Of a stretch of 64,000 nt of DNA, positions 14,864 through 24,896 are shown piece after piece. The DNA is from an uncultured Draconibacterium sp. (GTDB lineage: Bacteria > Bacteroidota > Bacteroidia > Bacteroidales > Prolixibacteraceae), in assembly GCF_963677155.1 (NCBI RefSeq), contig NZ_OY781884.1:3530501-3594500 (forward strand), written 5' to 3'. The first letter of the stretch is position 1; every line of letters begins with the position of its first letter. The translations under genes were made by a program, and so were the position numbers. The notes under the pieces were generated by a model. It was not told where the DNA came from, ran no database searches, and saw only the letters and a program-made list of their open reading frames with translations.

Positions 14864-16351
14864 ATGGCAGACTTCATAAAAATAAATCCAACCGACAATG
14901 TGATGATCGCCTTAAAAGATTTTTCGGCAGGTGAAATCATTGAGGTTGACGAACAGAAACTTACGGTTGTTGGTGATGTTCCGAAAGGGCACAAAATTGC
15001 ACTTACTGCTATTGCCGAAAACGAGGATATTATTAAGTATGGTGCGCCGATTGGTCATGCTACACAAGCCATCGAAGCCGGAGAACACATACATGTTCAG
15101 AATCTGAAAACAAATCTTTCGGGCACCATCAATTATTCGTTCGATCAGAAATTAAACGAACTGGCGGTTGCTGAACGAGAGCTTACTTTCGAGGGCTACA
15201 AACGTAGTAATGGCAAGGTGGGAATCCGTAACGAACTGTGGATTGTACCAACAGTTGGTTGTGTAAATGGACAGGCGCAGCAGATCATCGATTTGTTTAA
15301 GCAGGAAGTAAATCCTACCGATATTGATGGGGTAGAAGTGTTTAAACACAGCTATGGTTGCTCGCAACTGGGCGACGATCATGTGAACACGCAGAAAGCA
15401 CTGGCAGATGTGATCAATCATCCGAATGCCGGTGGTGTTTTTGTGTTGGGGCTGGGCTGCGAGAATAACCAGATCGATCACCTGAAAAAGTTTATCGGCG
15501 ATTTCGACGAAAGCCGTGTTCGCTTTTTAGCATCGCAGGATGTAGAGGATGAAGTGGAAACCGGACTGGAGATTTTGAAAGAAATCTATGAAGTGATGCA
15601 CACCGATAAGCGAGAAGCGGTTCCGTTGTCGGAGTTGAATATTGGATTAAAATGTGGAGGTTCGGATGGTTTTTCAGGAATTACTGCCAACCCGTTGGTG
15701 GGAGCTTTCTCCGATTTTCTGGTGGCGCAGGGTGGAACAACTATTCTTACCGAAGTTCCTGAAATGTTTGGTGCCGAAACCTTGCTGATGGAGCGTGCTC
15801 AAAACAAGGAAGTTTTTGATAAAACGGTGAGTCTGATCAACGATTTTAAGGCTTATTATCTGCAACATAATTTGCCTGTTTACGAAAATCCATCGCCGGG
15901 AAATAAAAAGGGTGGTATTTCAACCCTCGAAGATAAATCGCTGGGATGTACCCAAAAAGGAGGTACTGCAACAGTGGTTGATGTGTTAAAATATGCCGAG
16001 CCTTTAAAAACAAAAGGATTGAATTTGTTGTCGGCACCCGGAAACGATTTGGTGGCTGCATCGGCACTCGGATTTAGCGGTTGCCAGATGGTATTGTTTA
16101 CCACCGGTCGTGGAACACCGTTTGGTAGTTTTGTGCCTACCATGAAAATTTCTACCAATTCTGATTTGTTCAACAAAAAGAAAAACTGGATAGATTTTAA
16201 CGCTGGAACTTTGCTCGAAGGCAAAACCATGGACGAAGTGCTTGAAGACTTTGTTCAGTTTATAATTGAAGTTGCCAGTGGCAAACAATTAAATCACGAA
16301 AAAACAGGTTTTAAAGAAATTGCTATCTTTAAAACCGGCGTAACGCTATAG
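14864..16351 (+). CDS. uxaA: Altronate dehydratase
   Basis: 495 residues. UxaA dehydrates altronate to 2-keto-3-deoxygluconate. The N-terminal SAF domain (about 1-95; NPTDNVMIALKDFSAGEIIE) and the large C-terminal domain are fused as usual. Motifs seen: GYKRSNGKVGIRNELWIVPT, HSYGCSQLGDD, VLGLGCENNQID, LKCGGSDGFSGITANP (with the metal-site Cys) and SAPGNDLVAASALGFSGCQM. It lies 94 bp downstream of uxaB, same strand. Terminated by a strong hairpin at 16381. Confidence 0.95.
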   Translation: MADFIKINPTDNVMIALKDFSAGEIIEVDEQKLTVVGDVPKGHKIALTAIAENEDIIKYGAPIGHATQAIEAGEHIHVQNLKTNLSGTINYSFDQKLNELAVAERELTFEGYKRSNGKVGIRNELWIVPTVGCVNGQAQQIIDLFKQEVNPTDIDGVEVFKHSYGCSQLGDDHVNTQKALADVINHPNAGGVFVLGLGCENNQIDHLKKFIGDFDESRVRFLASQDVEDEVETGLEILKEIYEVMHTDKREAVPLSELNIGLKCGGSDGFSGITANPLVGAFSDFLVAQGGTTILTEVPEMFGAETLLMERAQNKEVFDKTVSLINDFKAYYLQHNLPVYENPSPGNKKGGISTLEDKSLGCTQKGGTATVVDVLKYAEPLKTKGLNLLSAPGNDLVAASALGFSGCQMVLFTTGRGTPFGSFVPTMKISTNSDLFNKKKNWIDFNAGTLLEGKTMDEVLEDFVQFIIEVASGKQLNHEKTGFKEIAIFKTGVTL

Positions 16352-16380
16352 TAATCATAGTTGAAATGTATTTTTTTACG

Positions 16381-16412
16381 TCCCTGCAGCCAATGGTTGC
16401 AGGGATTTTTTT
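16381..16412 (+). terminator. Rho-independent terminator of uxaBA
   Basis: Stem TCCCTGCAGCC / GGTTGCAGGGA followed by a T-rich tract, 30 bp after the uxaA stop. Confidence 0.8.
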
Positions 16413-16893
16413 ATTCCATTTCCTGATATTGCAGTACTGCTCAGGTAGTTTTGGGTTCTGTTTCTATTTTCCAATACAGAAGTTCGTAACCCGGAGCTAA
16501 TTCTGCATGTTATCTGGCGGCACAAATAATTACTTCCATAAAGCAAAAGCAGTTATAAAAGAAGAAGGCGATAAGAGGGGTGATTTTAATAGCTGCAACC
16601 CGATGTATTTCTTTATTCTCTTCCCGGAAGGTTGGTTTCAAGTATGCATCTTATGTTTGATTGATACGAAATAATTTGCTTGAAATAAAATACGAAAAGC
16701 TCTGAATTTCAGATGTTAAGAAATTTTCAACCTGTTGCCAAATACTTAAGCTAAAATTCCTCATTTCGTTTAGAAATTTATCTTTGTCTACTGCAAAAAC
16801 TTTTTTGCAAAACCGTACCGGGAACCAAAAGAAGAACAGTTTTCAATTTAATACTAAACGGTAGCTAAAAGCTACACTAAAAATTATCAAATT
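16413..16893. other. 481-bp intergenic region upstream of hppA
   Basis: I see no gene here. The only assigned element is a TATCTTTG -7 box at 16779-16786, 107 bp before hppA; a short inverted repeat TGCAAAAA..TTTTTTGCA near 16791-16808 lies just after it in the 5' leader. Confidence 0.4.
16779..16786 (+). promoter_or_regulatory. -7 promoter box of hppA
   Basis: TATCTTTG matches TAnnTTTG, 107 bp before the start codon, which implies a 5' leader of about 100 nt. Confidence 0.45.
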
Positions 16894-19221
16894 ATGAGCA
16901 GCATATTTATAATAGTGCCATTTGCCTCTATTTTGGCATTGGTATTTGCCTGGATATTCTTCAAATCAATGATGAAGAATTCAGAAGGTACTGACCGGAT
17001 GAAAGAAATTGCACAATACGTTCGCGAAGGTGCAATGGCTTATCTGAAGAGACAGTACAAGGTTGTAGGAATTGTATTTGTAATACTCTTTATTCTACTA
17101 ACAATTATGGCATATTTTGGCGTTCAAAATCCATTTGTGCCCATCGCATTTCTAACTGGTGGTTTTTTCTCTGGCCTTTGTGGATTTTTGGGAATGAAAA
17201 CGGCAACATTTGCTTCGGCACGTACAGCACACGGAGCATCTAAATCGTTAAACAAAGGTTTACAGGTTGCTTTCCGAAGTGGCGCAGTGATGGGGTTAAT
17301 CGTTGTAGGATTTGCATTGTTAGATATCGCAGCCTGGTACTTTTTTTTAAGTGAAGTTGTATTTACACCCGAGCATATGGCGAATGGTGCTGAATTCTTA
17401 GGGCTTCATTTTGTTCACGGAAGTGCCGATTATGTAACCAATGGTGTAATAAATGCCGTAGGTCAAAGAGAAAAATTAATTGAGATAACAGTTACCATGT
17501 TAACCTTTGGTATGGGAGCTTCTACCCAGGCATTATTTGCTCGTGTTGGTGGAGGTATTTATACTAAAGCTGCCGATGTAGGTGCTGACCTTGTTGGAAA
17601 AGTGGAAGCTGGTATTCCGGAAGACGATCCGCGTAACCCTGCAACTATTGCCGATAACGTTGGTGATAATGTTGGTGACGTTGCTGGTATGGGAGCCGAC
17701 CTTTACGAATCATACGCAGGCTCTATTTTGGCAACTGCTGCTCTTGGTGCCGCTCTTCCTGTAGTGGTTCTTTCCGATACAGGTATCGATCCGATTAAAG
17801 CTGTTACAGCTCCTATGATTGTTGCTGCCATTGGAATTATCCTTTCCATTGTGGGAATCTTTATGGTTCGGACCAAAGAATCTGCTACACAAAAGAACTT
17901 ATTGAATGCGCTGTTGATTGGTACCGGAGGAAGTTCATTTTTGATTCTTCTTGCAATGGCCGGAATGGCTTACCTTGGTTGGGTAACCTGGGGAGTTTTC
18001 TGGGCTGTGATTATTGGATTGGCTGCCGGTGTTATTATCGGGCAGGCTACTGAATATTTTACTTCTGATGAATATAAACCTACAAAAGGTATTGCTGAAC
18101 AAGCGCAGCAAGGACCTGCAACTACTATTATTGACGGTTTAGCTGTTGGTATGTACTCAACCTGGATACCGGTTGTAACCATTGTACTTGGTATTATGGG
18201 ATCATTCTGGGCAGCAGGTGGAGCAGAACACTTTGCGATGGGTGTTTACGGAATTGGTTTTGCTGCTGTAGGTATGTTATCTACACTGGGTATTACGTTG
18301 GCTACCGATGCATTCGGACCTATTGCTGATAACGCAGGAGGTAACGCTGAAATGGCTGAACTGCCACCAGAAGTACGTGAACGTACTGATGCTTTGGATA
18401 TGCTCGGAAACACTACGGCTGCAACCGGTAAAGGTTTTGCTATTGGTTCTGCCGCATTAACTGCTATGGCTCTTATTTCGGCCTATATGGAAGAAATAAG
18501 ATTGTGGTTTGGAAAAATAGCTAAAGCCGGCGAAGGTTTTGTTACCAAAGGATCATATATATTCTATAATGATGTTGCTCCGGCTGCGCATGATGGAATG
18601 CAGGCAATTAAGATTTCAACTGCATCTGTAAAAGATTTTACGGCTGCTTACGACGTTACTCTTTTTAATCCCCTGTTTTTAGGTGGTCTTTTCTTAGGTT
18701 CAATGATGGCATTTTTGTTTAGTGCAATGACAATGAAAGCTGTTGGTCGTGCAGCGGGAGCAATGGTTGATGAAGTTCGCCGCCAGTTCCGCGATATTAA
18801 GGGAATTCTTGAAGGAACAGCTACACCTGAATATGCAAAATGTGTTGAAATTTCAACTAAAGGAGCACAGAAAGAAATGTTGGTACCTTCATTAGTAGCA
18901 ATTATAGTTCCTGTTATTGTTGGAGCTACAATGGGTGTTGCCGGTGTTATTGGTTTATTGGCTGGTGGTTTAACTGCCGGTTTTACATTAGCTGTGTTTA
19001 TGAACAACGCTGGTGGTGCCTGGGATAACGCTAAAAAGTACATTGAAAAAGGAAACTACGGTGGAAAAGGAAGTGAAGCTCACCATGCCGGTGTTGTTGG
19101 CGATACCGTTGGCGATCCTTTTAAAGATACTTCAGGTCCTTCGTTGAATATTTTGATTAAACTGATGACTATGGTCTCGGTTGTAATGGCCGGTTTAACT
19201 GTAACTTTAAGTTTGCTGTAA
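16894..19221 (+). CDS. hppA: Membrane-bound ion-translocating pyrophosphatase
   Basis: 775 residues with about 16 membrane helices. It hydrolyses pyrophosphate and pumps H+ or Na+ across the inner membrane. The substrate-binding motif [20 protein letters not shown] is near residues 226-245, followed by [20 protein letters not shown]; a second acidic motif, [20 protein letters not shown], is near 470 and [15 protein letters not shown] near the C-terminus. At about 505 it reads [10 protein letters not shown]: an Ala (not Lys) in this position is the known mark of the K+-dependent subfamily, many of which pump Na+. Stand-alone gene with its own promoter and terminator. Pumped ion cannot be settled from sequence alone. 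Confidence 0.95.
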   Translation: MSSIFIIVPFASILALVFAWIFFKSMMKNSEGTDRMKEIAQYVREGAMAYLKRQYKVVGIVFVILFILLTIMAYFGVQNPFVPIAFLTGGFFSGLCGFLGMKTATFASARTAHGASKSLNKGLQVAFRSGAVMGLIVVGFALLDIAAWYFFLSEVVFTPEHMANGAEFLGLHFVHGSADYVTNGVINAVGQREKLIEITVTMLTFGMGASTQALFARVGGGIYTKAADVGADLVGKVEAGIPEDDPRNPATIADNVGDNVGDVAGMGADLYESYAGSILATAALGAALPVVVLSDTGIDPIKAVTAPMIVAAIGIILSIVGIFMVRTKESATQKNLLNALLIGTGGSSFLILLAMAGMAYLGWVTWGVFWAVIIGLAAGVIIGQATEYFTSDEYKPTKGIAEQAQQGPATTIIDGLAVGMYSTWIPVVTIVLGIMGSFWAAGGAEHFAMGVYGIGFAAVGMLSTLGITLATDAFGPIADNAGGNAEMAELPPEVRERTDALDMLGNTTAATGKGFAIGSAALTAMALISAYMEEIRLWFGKIAKAGEGFVTKGSYIFYNDVAPAAHDGMQAIKISTASVKDFTAAYDVTLFNPLFLGGLFLGSMMAFLFSAMTMKAVGRAAGAMVDEVRRQFRDIKGILEGTATPEYAKCVEISTKGAQKEMLVPSLVAIIVPVIVGATMGVAGVIGLLAGGLTAGFTLAVFMNNAGGAWDNAKKYIEKGNYGGKGSEAHHAGVVGDTVGDPFKDTSGPSLNILIKLMTMVSVVMAGLTVTLSLL

Positions 19222-19245
19222 ACAAATCTGTAACGCTTATATACA

Positions 19246-19278
19246 AAACCATCTGTCGGGAGACAGGTGGTTTTTTTA
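19246..19278 (+). terminator. Rho-independent terminator of hppA
   Basis: Stem AAACCATCTGTC / GACAGGTGGTTT with a four-base loop and T tract, 24 bp after the stop. Confidence 0.85.
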
Positions 19279-19422
19279 TGTTTTAATTCAAAAAGAATGC
19301 TCTTCTTAAACTTATTACATGTCTATCGCACATAAACAAAATTTAACTTCATAATTGAACAAATTAATTGTAAAATCAGTTACATTTAGAAAACGTAAAT
19401 TCTAATCATTTAAAATACTACC

Positions 19423-20436
19423 ATGGCAAATCTTACAACAACTTATATGGGTGTAGAGCTAAAAAATCCACTCATACTTGGAGCAAGTAACTTAGTATCA
19501 AAACCCGATGTAATTAAACAAATTGAAGAAGCCGGAATTGGTGCAATCGTATATCGTTCACTTTTTGAAGAGCAAATTCAGTTGGAAAGCCTTCAAATGG
19601 ATGAACTTCTTAGCGAATATGAAGAGCGTAATGCAGAAATGACCGATCTTTTTCCGGGGCTAAAACACGCCGGACCAAAAGAGCATTTATATAATGTGGA
19701 GAAATTGGTAAAAAGTGTTGATGTTCCTGTATTTGCAAGTTTAAATGCTATTTACGAACCTACATGGGTTGAGTATGCTCAGGAGCTGGAGAAAACTGGT
19801 GTAGCAGGTTTGGAAATAAATTTATATGCAATACCTGGTTACTTTGAGGTTACAGGTGAATCGATAGAGGACAAACAAGTGCAAATTGTAAAGGCTATTA
19901 AGCAAGTGGTAAAGATACCTGTAAGTGTGAAGATGAGTTTGTTTTACACCAATCCATTGAACTTTATTAAAAAGGTTGACGAAGCGGGTGCTGATGGTTA
20001 TGTGCTGTTTAACCGCTTTTTCCAACCAGAAATAGATATTGAAAAAGAAGAATATTTCTATCCGTGGGAATTGAGCAATCCAAAAGATCACATGGTTGGT
20101 TTGCGTTATGCAGGTTTGTTGTATGGAAATGTTGAGGGAAGTGTTTGTATTAGCCGTGGCATTTACGATGCGAACGATGTAATAAAAATGCTACTTGCCG
20201 GAGCCGATGTGGTACAAATGGTAAGTACTATTTATCGTAATTCACCATCAGTAGTTTCTGATATTCTCATGGATATTAATAAATGGATGGACGACAAAGG
20301 ATACAAATCGCTTGATGATTTCAGAGGAAAACTGTCGCGCAAAAGTATGAAAGACCCGTTTGCATATCAACGGGCACAATATGTGGATATACTAACAAAA
20401 TCGGAAGATATTTTCAAAAAATATCCGATGGTATAA
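19423..20436 (+). CDS. Dihydroorotate dehydrogenase-like flavoprotein
   Basis: 337 residues, an FMN-binding TIM barrel of the PyrD/dihydropyrimidine dehydrogenase group. MANLTTTYMGVELKNPLILG and ASNLV match the N-terminal FMN region; KIPVSVKMSLFYTNPLNFIK and GADGYVLFNRFFQPEIDIEK the central barrel; SVCISRGIYDANDVIKMLLA and GADVVQMVSTIY the phosphate-binding end. The catalytic Cys/Ser loop of true PyrD is not obvious and the protein belongs to the group usually labelled 'dihydroorotate dehydrogenase-like', so a role in pyrimidine synthesis should not be assumed. Single gene between two terminators. Confidence 0.85.
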   Translation: MANLTTTYMGVELKNPLILGASNLVSKPDVIKQIEEAGIGAIVYRSLFEEQIQLESLQMDELLSEYEERNAEMTDLFPGLKHAGPKEHLYNVEKLVKSVDVPVFASLNAIYEPTWVEYAQELEKTGVAGLEINLYAIPGYFEVTGESIEDKQVQIVKAIKQVVKIPVSVKMSLFYTNPLNFIKKVDEAGADGYVLFNRFFQPEIDIEKEEYFYPWELSNPKDHMVGLRYAGLLYGNVEGSVCISRGIYDANDVIKMLLAGADVVQMVSTIYRNSPSVVSDILMDINKWMDDKGYKSLDDFRGKLSRKSMKDPFAYQRAQYVDILTKSEDIFKKYPMV

Positions 20437-20460
20437 CAGAGTGAATTTTTCGTAGTAAAA

Positions 20461-20492
20461 AAAACAGGAACCGAAAGGCTCCTGTTTTTTTA
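20461..20492. terminator. Terminator between convergent genes
   Basis: AAAACAGGA / TCCTGTTTTTTT hairpin with poly-A on one side and poly-T on the other, so it can serve both the DHOD-like gene and the converging pmbA-like gene ending at 20512. Confidence 0.8.
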
Positions 20493-20511
20493 TGCTGTAA
20501 GTATTAAATGA

Positions 20512-21831
20512 TTACAATCCACTAAACTCAACATCGTTGAACAGAATCGACGGTGTGCGCCATGAAGAATCTTCCCGCACATCGTTCCCAATTTCTCCAA
20601 TGTTTGCCCATAAGGTTTTCATGTTTCCGGTAATGTTCATTTCTGTAACCGGTTTAACAAGCTTGCCATTCTCGACTAAAAATCCTTCAATACCATACGA
20701 GAAATCACCGGTTGATCCATTGCTGTTACCACCGTTAAAACCGGTAACAAAAATTCCTTTTTTAACCGAGGCAATTAATGCGTCGAGGTCTTTATCGCCG
20801 GCTTCAAAAACGAGGTTGGTTGTAGAGCCGCTATTAGGATCCATTCCCAGTTTTTTGCCGTAATAGGTGTCGATGTAGTATCTTTTCAAAACGCCTTTTT
20901 CAAAAACCTTACTCTTTTTGGTGGCAATACCTTCGCCATCGAACAGGCGCGAACCACGGCCTCCGATAATAAACGGATCGTCGGTTAGTGTTAATTTCTC
21001 CGAAGCTACTTTTTCTCCGAGTTTATCGATAAGGAATGAATTTTTTTGCTGGATAGCCGACCCGTCAAGTGCATTCATCAGCGGGCTGAAAATTCGACTT
21101 ACCACACGATTTTCAACGATCATCGGCATAGTTCCCGATTCAATTTTTTCAGCACCAATTTTATCAAGTGCTCGTTTTAGTGCGGTTGTTCCGGTTCCTG
21201 TTTTTTTCAGGTCATTGTATTTTATCGAAGTTTCTCCCCAGCCAAATTCAGGGCGGGCATCGCCATCGCCTTTTACTGAAACGTTGGTGTATATGCCAAA
21301 GTACGAGTTGGCTGTGTCTCCCTCGAAACCATTGCTGTTTACCATTACGCGCTCGTTCAAGCCATCGTAGTAACTACTGGATACCGATATAATACGCTCG
21401 TTACTTCCCAGAATTTCTTTCTCGGCAGCAAAGGCAGCCTGTATTTTTTCTTCCGGATCAACGTTCCCAAAATTTTCATCTAACGACCCCAAATCTTGTC
21501 CGTTACCTTTGTAATACAATTCAGGATCGGGTAGTGTTCTGAATTCATCTTCCGAAAGGTATTTTGTGCCTTCGATAGCTTCTTCAATAAACCGTGCCAG
21601 GTCTTCTTTATTTAGGCGGCTGGTGGAGTGCGATGAGTATTTATTGTCGACAAACAAACGAATAGACAAGTTGCTTTGCAGCGCCTGTTCCAGTTTGTCA
21701 ATTTTTTCTTCGCGCACTTCAACACTGCTACTTTGGTTGTTCGATATGTTTACGCTTACCTCCTGGGCTCCGTTCTCCAATGCATGATTCATAGCCCATT
21801 TTGCCAATGTATATTTTTCTTCTTTTGTCAT
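20512..21831 (-). CDS. TldE/PmbA-like metalloprotease partner
   Basis: 439 residues, TldD/PmbA family. It lacks the HExxxH zinc site, as TldE (PmbA) subunits do; TldE forms a heterodimer with TldD and completes the substrate sieve. Family features: EVSVNISNNQSSSVEVREEK near the N-terminus, the C-terminal GFNGGNSNGSTGDFSYGIEG (the typical GGNSNxTTGDFS motif) and DVREDSSWRTPSILFNDVEF. No signal peptide: the protein starts with TKEEKYTLAKWAMNHALENG. It lies 34 bp downstream of the TldD gene and is surely cotranscribed with it. Confidence 0.9.
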   Translation of the reverse strand: MTKEEKYTLAKWAMNHALENGAQEVSVNISNNQSSSVEVREEKIDKLEQALQSNLSIRLFVDNKYSSHSTSRLNKEDLARFIEEAIEGTKYLSEDEFRTLPDPELYYKGNGQDLGSLDENFGNVDPEEKIQAAFAAEKEILGSNERIISVSSSYYDGLNERVMVNSNGFEGDTANSYFGIYTNVSVKGDGDARPEFGWGETSIKYNDLKKTGTGTTALKRALDKIGAEKIESGTMPMIVENRVVSRIFSPLMNALDGSAIQQKNSFLIDKLGEKVASEKLTLTDDPFIIGGRGSRLFDGEGIATKKSKVFEKGVLKRYYIDTYYGKKLGMDPNSGSTTNLVFEAGDKDLDALIASVKKGIFVTGFNGGNSNGSTGDFSYGIEGFLVENGKLVKPVTEMNITGNMKTLWANIGEIGNDVREDSSWRTPSILFNDVEFSGL

Positions 21832-21865
21832 TGTTTTAAAATTTAAACATTAAACTCTGAATGCG

Positions 21866-23392
21866 CTATGCATTTGTTCCTCCAACGGTCATCTTCTTCA
21901 CCAAAACAGTTGGCAGGCCAAGTGTTACCGGAACCGATTGTCCGTCTTTTCCACAGGTCCAGGTGCCGCTGTCGTTTTTGTAGTCGTTGGCAGCCATCGA
22001 AATATCGGCCAAAGCCTGAGGCCCGTTACCAACAATATTAATGTCTTTGATAGGAGTGGTGAGTTTGCCGTTTTCGATAATGTAACCCGATTTTACAAAG
22101 AAGGTAAAGTCGCCGGCACCGATTTTAACCTCGCCATTGCTGAAATTGTCGACATAAACACCGTAGTCAACCGCAGCAAAAATCTCTTCGGTGGTGTGCG
22201 GACCATTTTCCATGTAGGTTGATCGCATTCGTGGAATTGGCATGTGACGGAACGATTCGCGACGTCCGTTACCTGTTGGTTCAACACCATAATATTTGGC
22301 ACTGATTCGGTCGTGCAGGTAGCTGTTTAAAACACCGTCTTTTACCATGTAGGTTTTTTGCACATCGTTTCCTTCATCGTCGATGTTAATGGCACCGCGG
22401 TCGTTTGGCAGCGTACCATCATCGATGATATTGATAAAATTCTCGGCAACTTTTTTGTTCAGTTTGTCGCTAAAAATAGATGTTCCTTTTCGGTTGAAAT
22501 CGGCTTCAAAGGTATGGCCAATGGCTTCGTGAAGTAAGATTCCCGAACCTCCGGCTCCTAAAACTACAGGCATTTCACCGGCTTTGGGTTTTCCGGCTTT
22601 AAACAGCAGATTGGTTTTTTCAACGGCTTCGTTAGCCAGTTCTTCAACCAAGTCGTCGGAGAGCCATTCAAAACCACGGCGAACCGATCGTGCAGAATAA
22701 GCATTCTCGATTTGTTCACCCTCTTGCATAACGCAAACTGCATAAAAGCTGACCATTGGTCGGTAATCGTAAGTAAAGCGCCCTTCCGAGTTGTAAAACA
22801 TTACGTAACTGCTTTCGTCGCTCATTCCTGCATTTACTTTTATTACCTTTTCGTCGAGGCCAAATATTTCATCGTTTACCTTTTGTACAAAAGGCACTTT
22901 GTCTTTCACCGAAACATCTTCCCACTTTTTCGAAATTTTGTAATAGTTGGCGGGTAGTTTTTCGTTGTAATCGGCAGCATTAAAACTGGGGCTGCTGTTG
23001 GCAATGTTGGCTGCCATTTTCGCGGCATTTAGCATGTCTTCGAGGGTAATATTTTCGGAATAGGCAAAACCGGTTTGGTCGCCTTTTAGCACCCGAATAC
23101 CAACTCCAAAGTCGATGTTGGAATATGCGCGGTTTACTTTTCCGTCTTCAAGCGCCAGGCTGTTGGAAATTTTGTGTTCAAAAAATAAGTCGGCATAATC
23201 GCCGCCTTTGCTCATAGCTGTTGCAATAACTTTTTGCAACATTTCGGTAGTCACTTCAAAATGATCTAAATAACTTTTCACGTTTGCTGAAATTTGTACG
23301 TTTTGGCACGATTGCACAAAGGGAGGTAAAACCATACTTCCCGCTGCAAACATACCACTTGTTTTAATAAAATCACGTCTGGCAATTTTCAT
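21866..23392 (-). CDS. TldD-like metalloprotease with Tat signal
   Basis: 508 residues from the ATG at 23392, chosen because it starts the twin-arginine signal MKIARRDFIKTSGMFAAGS with a hydrophobic stretch and a Cys (VQSC) near residue 30; a TTG seven codons upstream is less likely. The zinc site HEAIGH is near residue 285 (GSGILLHEAIGHTFEAD), as in TldD. The protein is expected to be exported folded by Tat. TldD/TldE pairs degrade unfolded or modified peptides. The partner TldE, 34 bp downstream, has no export signal, so the two may travel together or the pair is split; this is unresolved. Confidence 0.9.
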   Translation of the reverse strand: MKIARRDFIKTSGMFAAGSMVLPPFVQSCQNVQISANVKSYLDHFEVTTEMLQKVIATAMSKGGDYADLFFEHKISNSLALEDGKVNRAYSNIDFGVGIRVLKGDQTGFAYSENITLEDMLNAAKMAANIANSSPSFNAADYNEKLPANYYKISKKWEDVSVKDKVPFVQKVNDEIFGLDEKVIKVNAGMSDESSYVMFYNSEGRFTYDYRPMVSFYAVCVMQEGEQIENAYSARSVRRGFEWLSDDLVEELANEAVEKTNLLFKAGKPKAGEMPVVLGAGGSGILLHEAIGHTFEADFNRKGTSIFSDKLNKKVAENFINIIDDGTLPNDRGAINIDDEGNDVQKTYMVKDGVLNSYLHDRISAKYYGVEPTGNGRRESFRHMPIPRMRSTYMENGPHTTEEIFAAVDYGVYVDNFSNGEVKIGAGDFTFFVKSGYIIENGKLTTPIKDINIVGNGPQALADISMAANDYKNDSGTWTCGKDGQSVPVTLGLPTVLVKKMTVGGTNA

Positions 23393-23796
23393 AGTGCATG
23401 TATTGATTTTCAATTTTTAAATGTCGTTTTTGCTTTTCCCAATCAATTGGTAGTGCTTGAGCCACTAAAATTACATTTCCTTATTAACATCTCCAATAGG
23501 GAACGATGAAAAGTGATAAACATGGGGGTGAGTATTCGATTTGGGGGCTTCATGGCGAAAAAATGGAAATTTCAGAGAGGGGGGTGTTAATAATTAATAC
23601 ATTTTTTATTAAACATGAAGAAATTTTGTGGGGGTATCGTTAATTTTGGGGTGTTTGACAAAAATCTATATTCAATGTAAATTTTGTATTAATTTATTAC
23701 ATTTTGTTATAAATATGCTTCAGTAAGTTTCATTTAAGCATATTTTTGTGGGAGACAGTTAGAAAAAATCTTTTTTAAAATAAAATTTATTACATC
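23393..23796. other. 404-bp divergent intergenic region
   Basis: It lies between the tldD-like and GSII starts. It is marked by several GGGGGTG / GGGGTGT runs in an AT-rich background (near 23525, 23580, 23630 and 23650). A TATTTTTG -7 box for the GSII gene lies at 23741. I see no gene. Confidence 0.35.
23741..23748 (+). promoter_or_regulatory. -7 promoter box of the GSII gene
   Basis: TATTTTTG matches TAnnTTTG, 48 bp before the start codon. Confidence 0.45.
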
Positions 23797-24810
23797 ATGA
23801 AATCAAAATTGGAATACATTTGGTTGGACGGAAGTGTACCAACTCAGCAGCTTAGAGCTAAAACACGTGTAGCAGATAATTTTAGCGGTAAACTGGAAGA
23901 CTGTCCAGTATGGTCTTTCGATGGATCTTCAACTAACCAGGCTGGTGGCGGTGCTTCTGACCTTCTTTTGAAGCCTGTTTTCATTTGTCCTGATCCGGAC
24001 CGTAAAAATGCTTACCTTGTTTTAACTGAAGTTCTAAATCCTGATGGAACAGCTCACGAAACCAATGGTCGCGCTCATATCGAAGAAGAAGATGAAGATT
24101 TCTGGTTTGGTTACGAGCAAGAGTATTTCCTTTATGATCCACAAACTCGTTTGCCTTTAGGTTTCCCTGCAGGAGGTTTTCCTGAGCCACAAGGACCTTA
24201 CTACTGTGGTGTAGGTGGTTCTAAAGCTTTCGGTCGTGCAATTGTTGAAGAGCATTTCGATCTTTGTTTGGAAGCTGGTTTGAATGTTGAAGGTATTAAC
24301 GCTGAGGTTGCTGCCGGACAGTGGGAATTCCAGATTTTTGCTAAAGGTGCACACAACGCTGGTGACCAAATTTGGATGGCTCGTTTCCTTTTAGAGCGTA
24401 CTGCTGAAAAATATGGTGTTGATGTTGAGTGGCATCCAAAACCTCTTGGAAAAGACCTTGACTGGAACGGTTCAGGTATGCACGCAAACTTCTCTAACGG
24501 TTTGATGAGAACTTGTGGCGACGAAAAAGTATTTACTGCAATTTGCGAAGAATTCGGTAAAAACATTAAAGAGCATATCGATGTTTACGGTGCATACAAC
24601 GATCAGCGACTGACTGGTTTGCACGAAACTCAATCAATTCATGAATTTAGCTATGGTGTTTCAGACCGTGGTGCTTCTATCCGTATTCCTGTAGGAACTG
24701 TAGAAGATGGCTGGAAAGGTCGTTTGGAAGACCGTCGTCCTTCTTCAAATGGTGATCCTTATAAAATTGGAGCAAGAATTATTAAAACTGTTCATGCTGC
24801 AAAAGTTTAA
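23797..24810 (+). CDS. Glutamine synthetase, type II (eukaryotic-like)
   Basis: 337 residues, much shorter than GSI (about 470), with the GSII pattern: a beta-grasp N-terminus (LEYIWLDGSVPTQQLRAKTR), PVWSFDGSSTNQA (the DGSS loop), FWFGYEQEYFL (metal-binding Glu), GINAEVAAGQWEFQI, WNGSGMHANFS and RGASIRIPVGT. It makes glutamine from glutamate, ammonia and ATP. GSII is not regulated by adenylylation and the Tyr loop of GSI is absent. It has its own promoter box and terminator. Two other GS-family genes lie within 8.5 kb. Confidence 0.93.
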   Translation: MKSKLEYIWLDGSVPTQQLRAKTRVADNFSGKLEDCPVWSFDGSSTNQAGGGASDLLLKPVFICPDPDRKNAYLVLTEVLNPDGTAHETNGRAHIEEEDEDFWFGYEQEYFLYDPQTRLPLGFPAGGFPEPQGPYYCGVGGSKAFGRAIVEEHFDLCLEAGLNVEGINAEVAAGQWEFQIFAKGAHNAGDQIWMARFLLERTAEKYGVDVEWHPKPLGKDLDWNGSGMHANFSNGLMRTCGDEKVFTAICEEFGKNIKEHIDVYGAYNDQRLTGLHETQSIHEFSYGVSDRGASIRIPVGTVEDGWKGRLEDRRPSSNGDPYKIGARIIKTVHAAKV

Positions 24811-24833
24811 GATATAATTGCAAAATAAAAAAG

Positions 24834-24865
24834 AAACTGTCCTTATTGTAGGGCAGTTTTTTTTT
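24834..24865 (+). terminator. Rho-independent terminator of the GSII gene
   Basis: AAACTGTCC / GGGCAGTTT stem and a long T tract, 24 bp after the stop. Confidence 0.8.
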
Positions 24866-24896
24866 GCTCAAATTTGTCGTCGCAAAATTTTAACCG

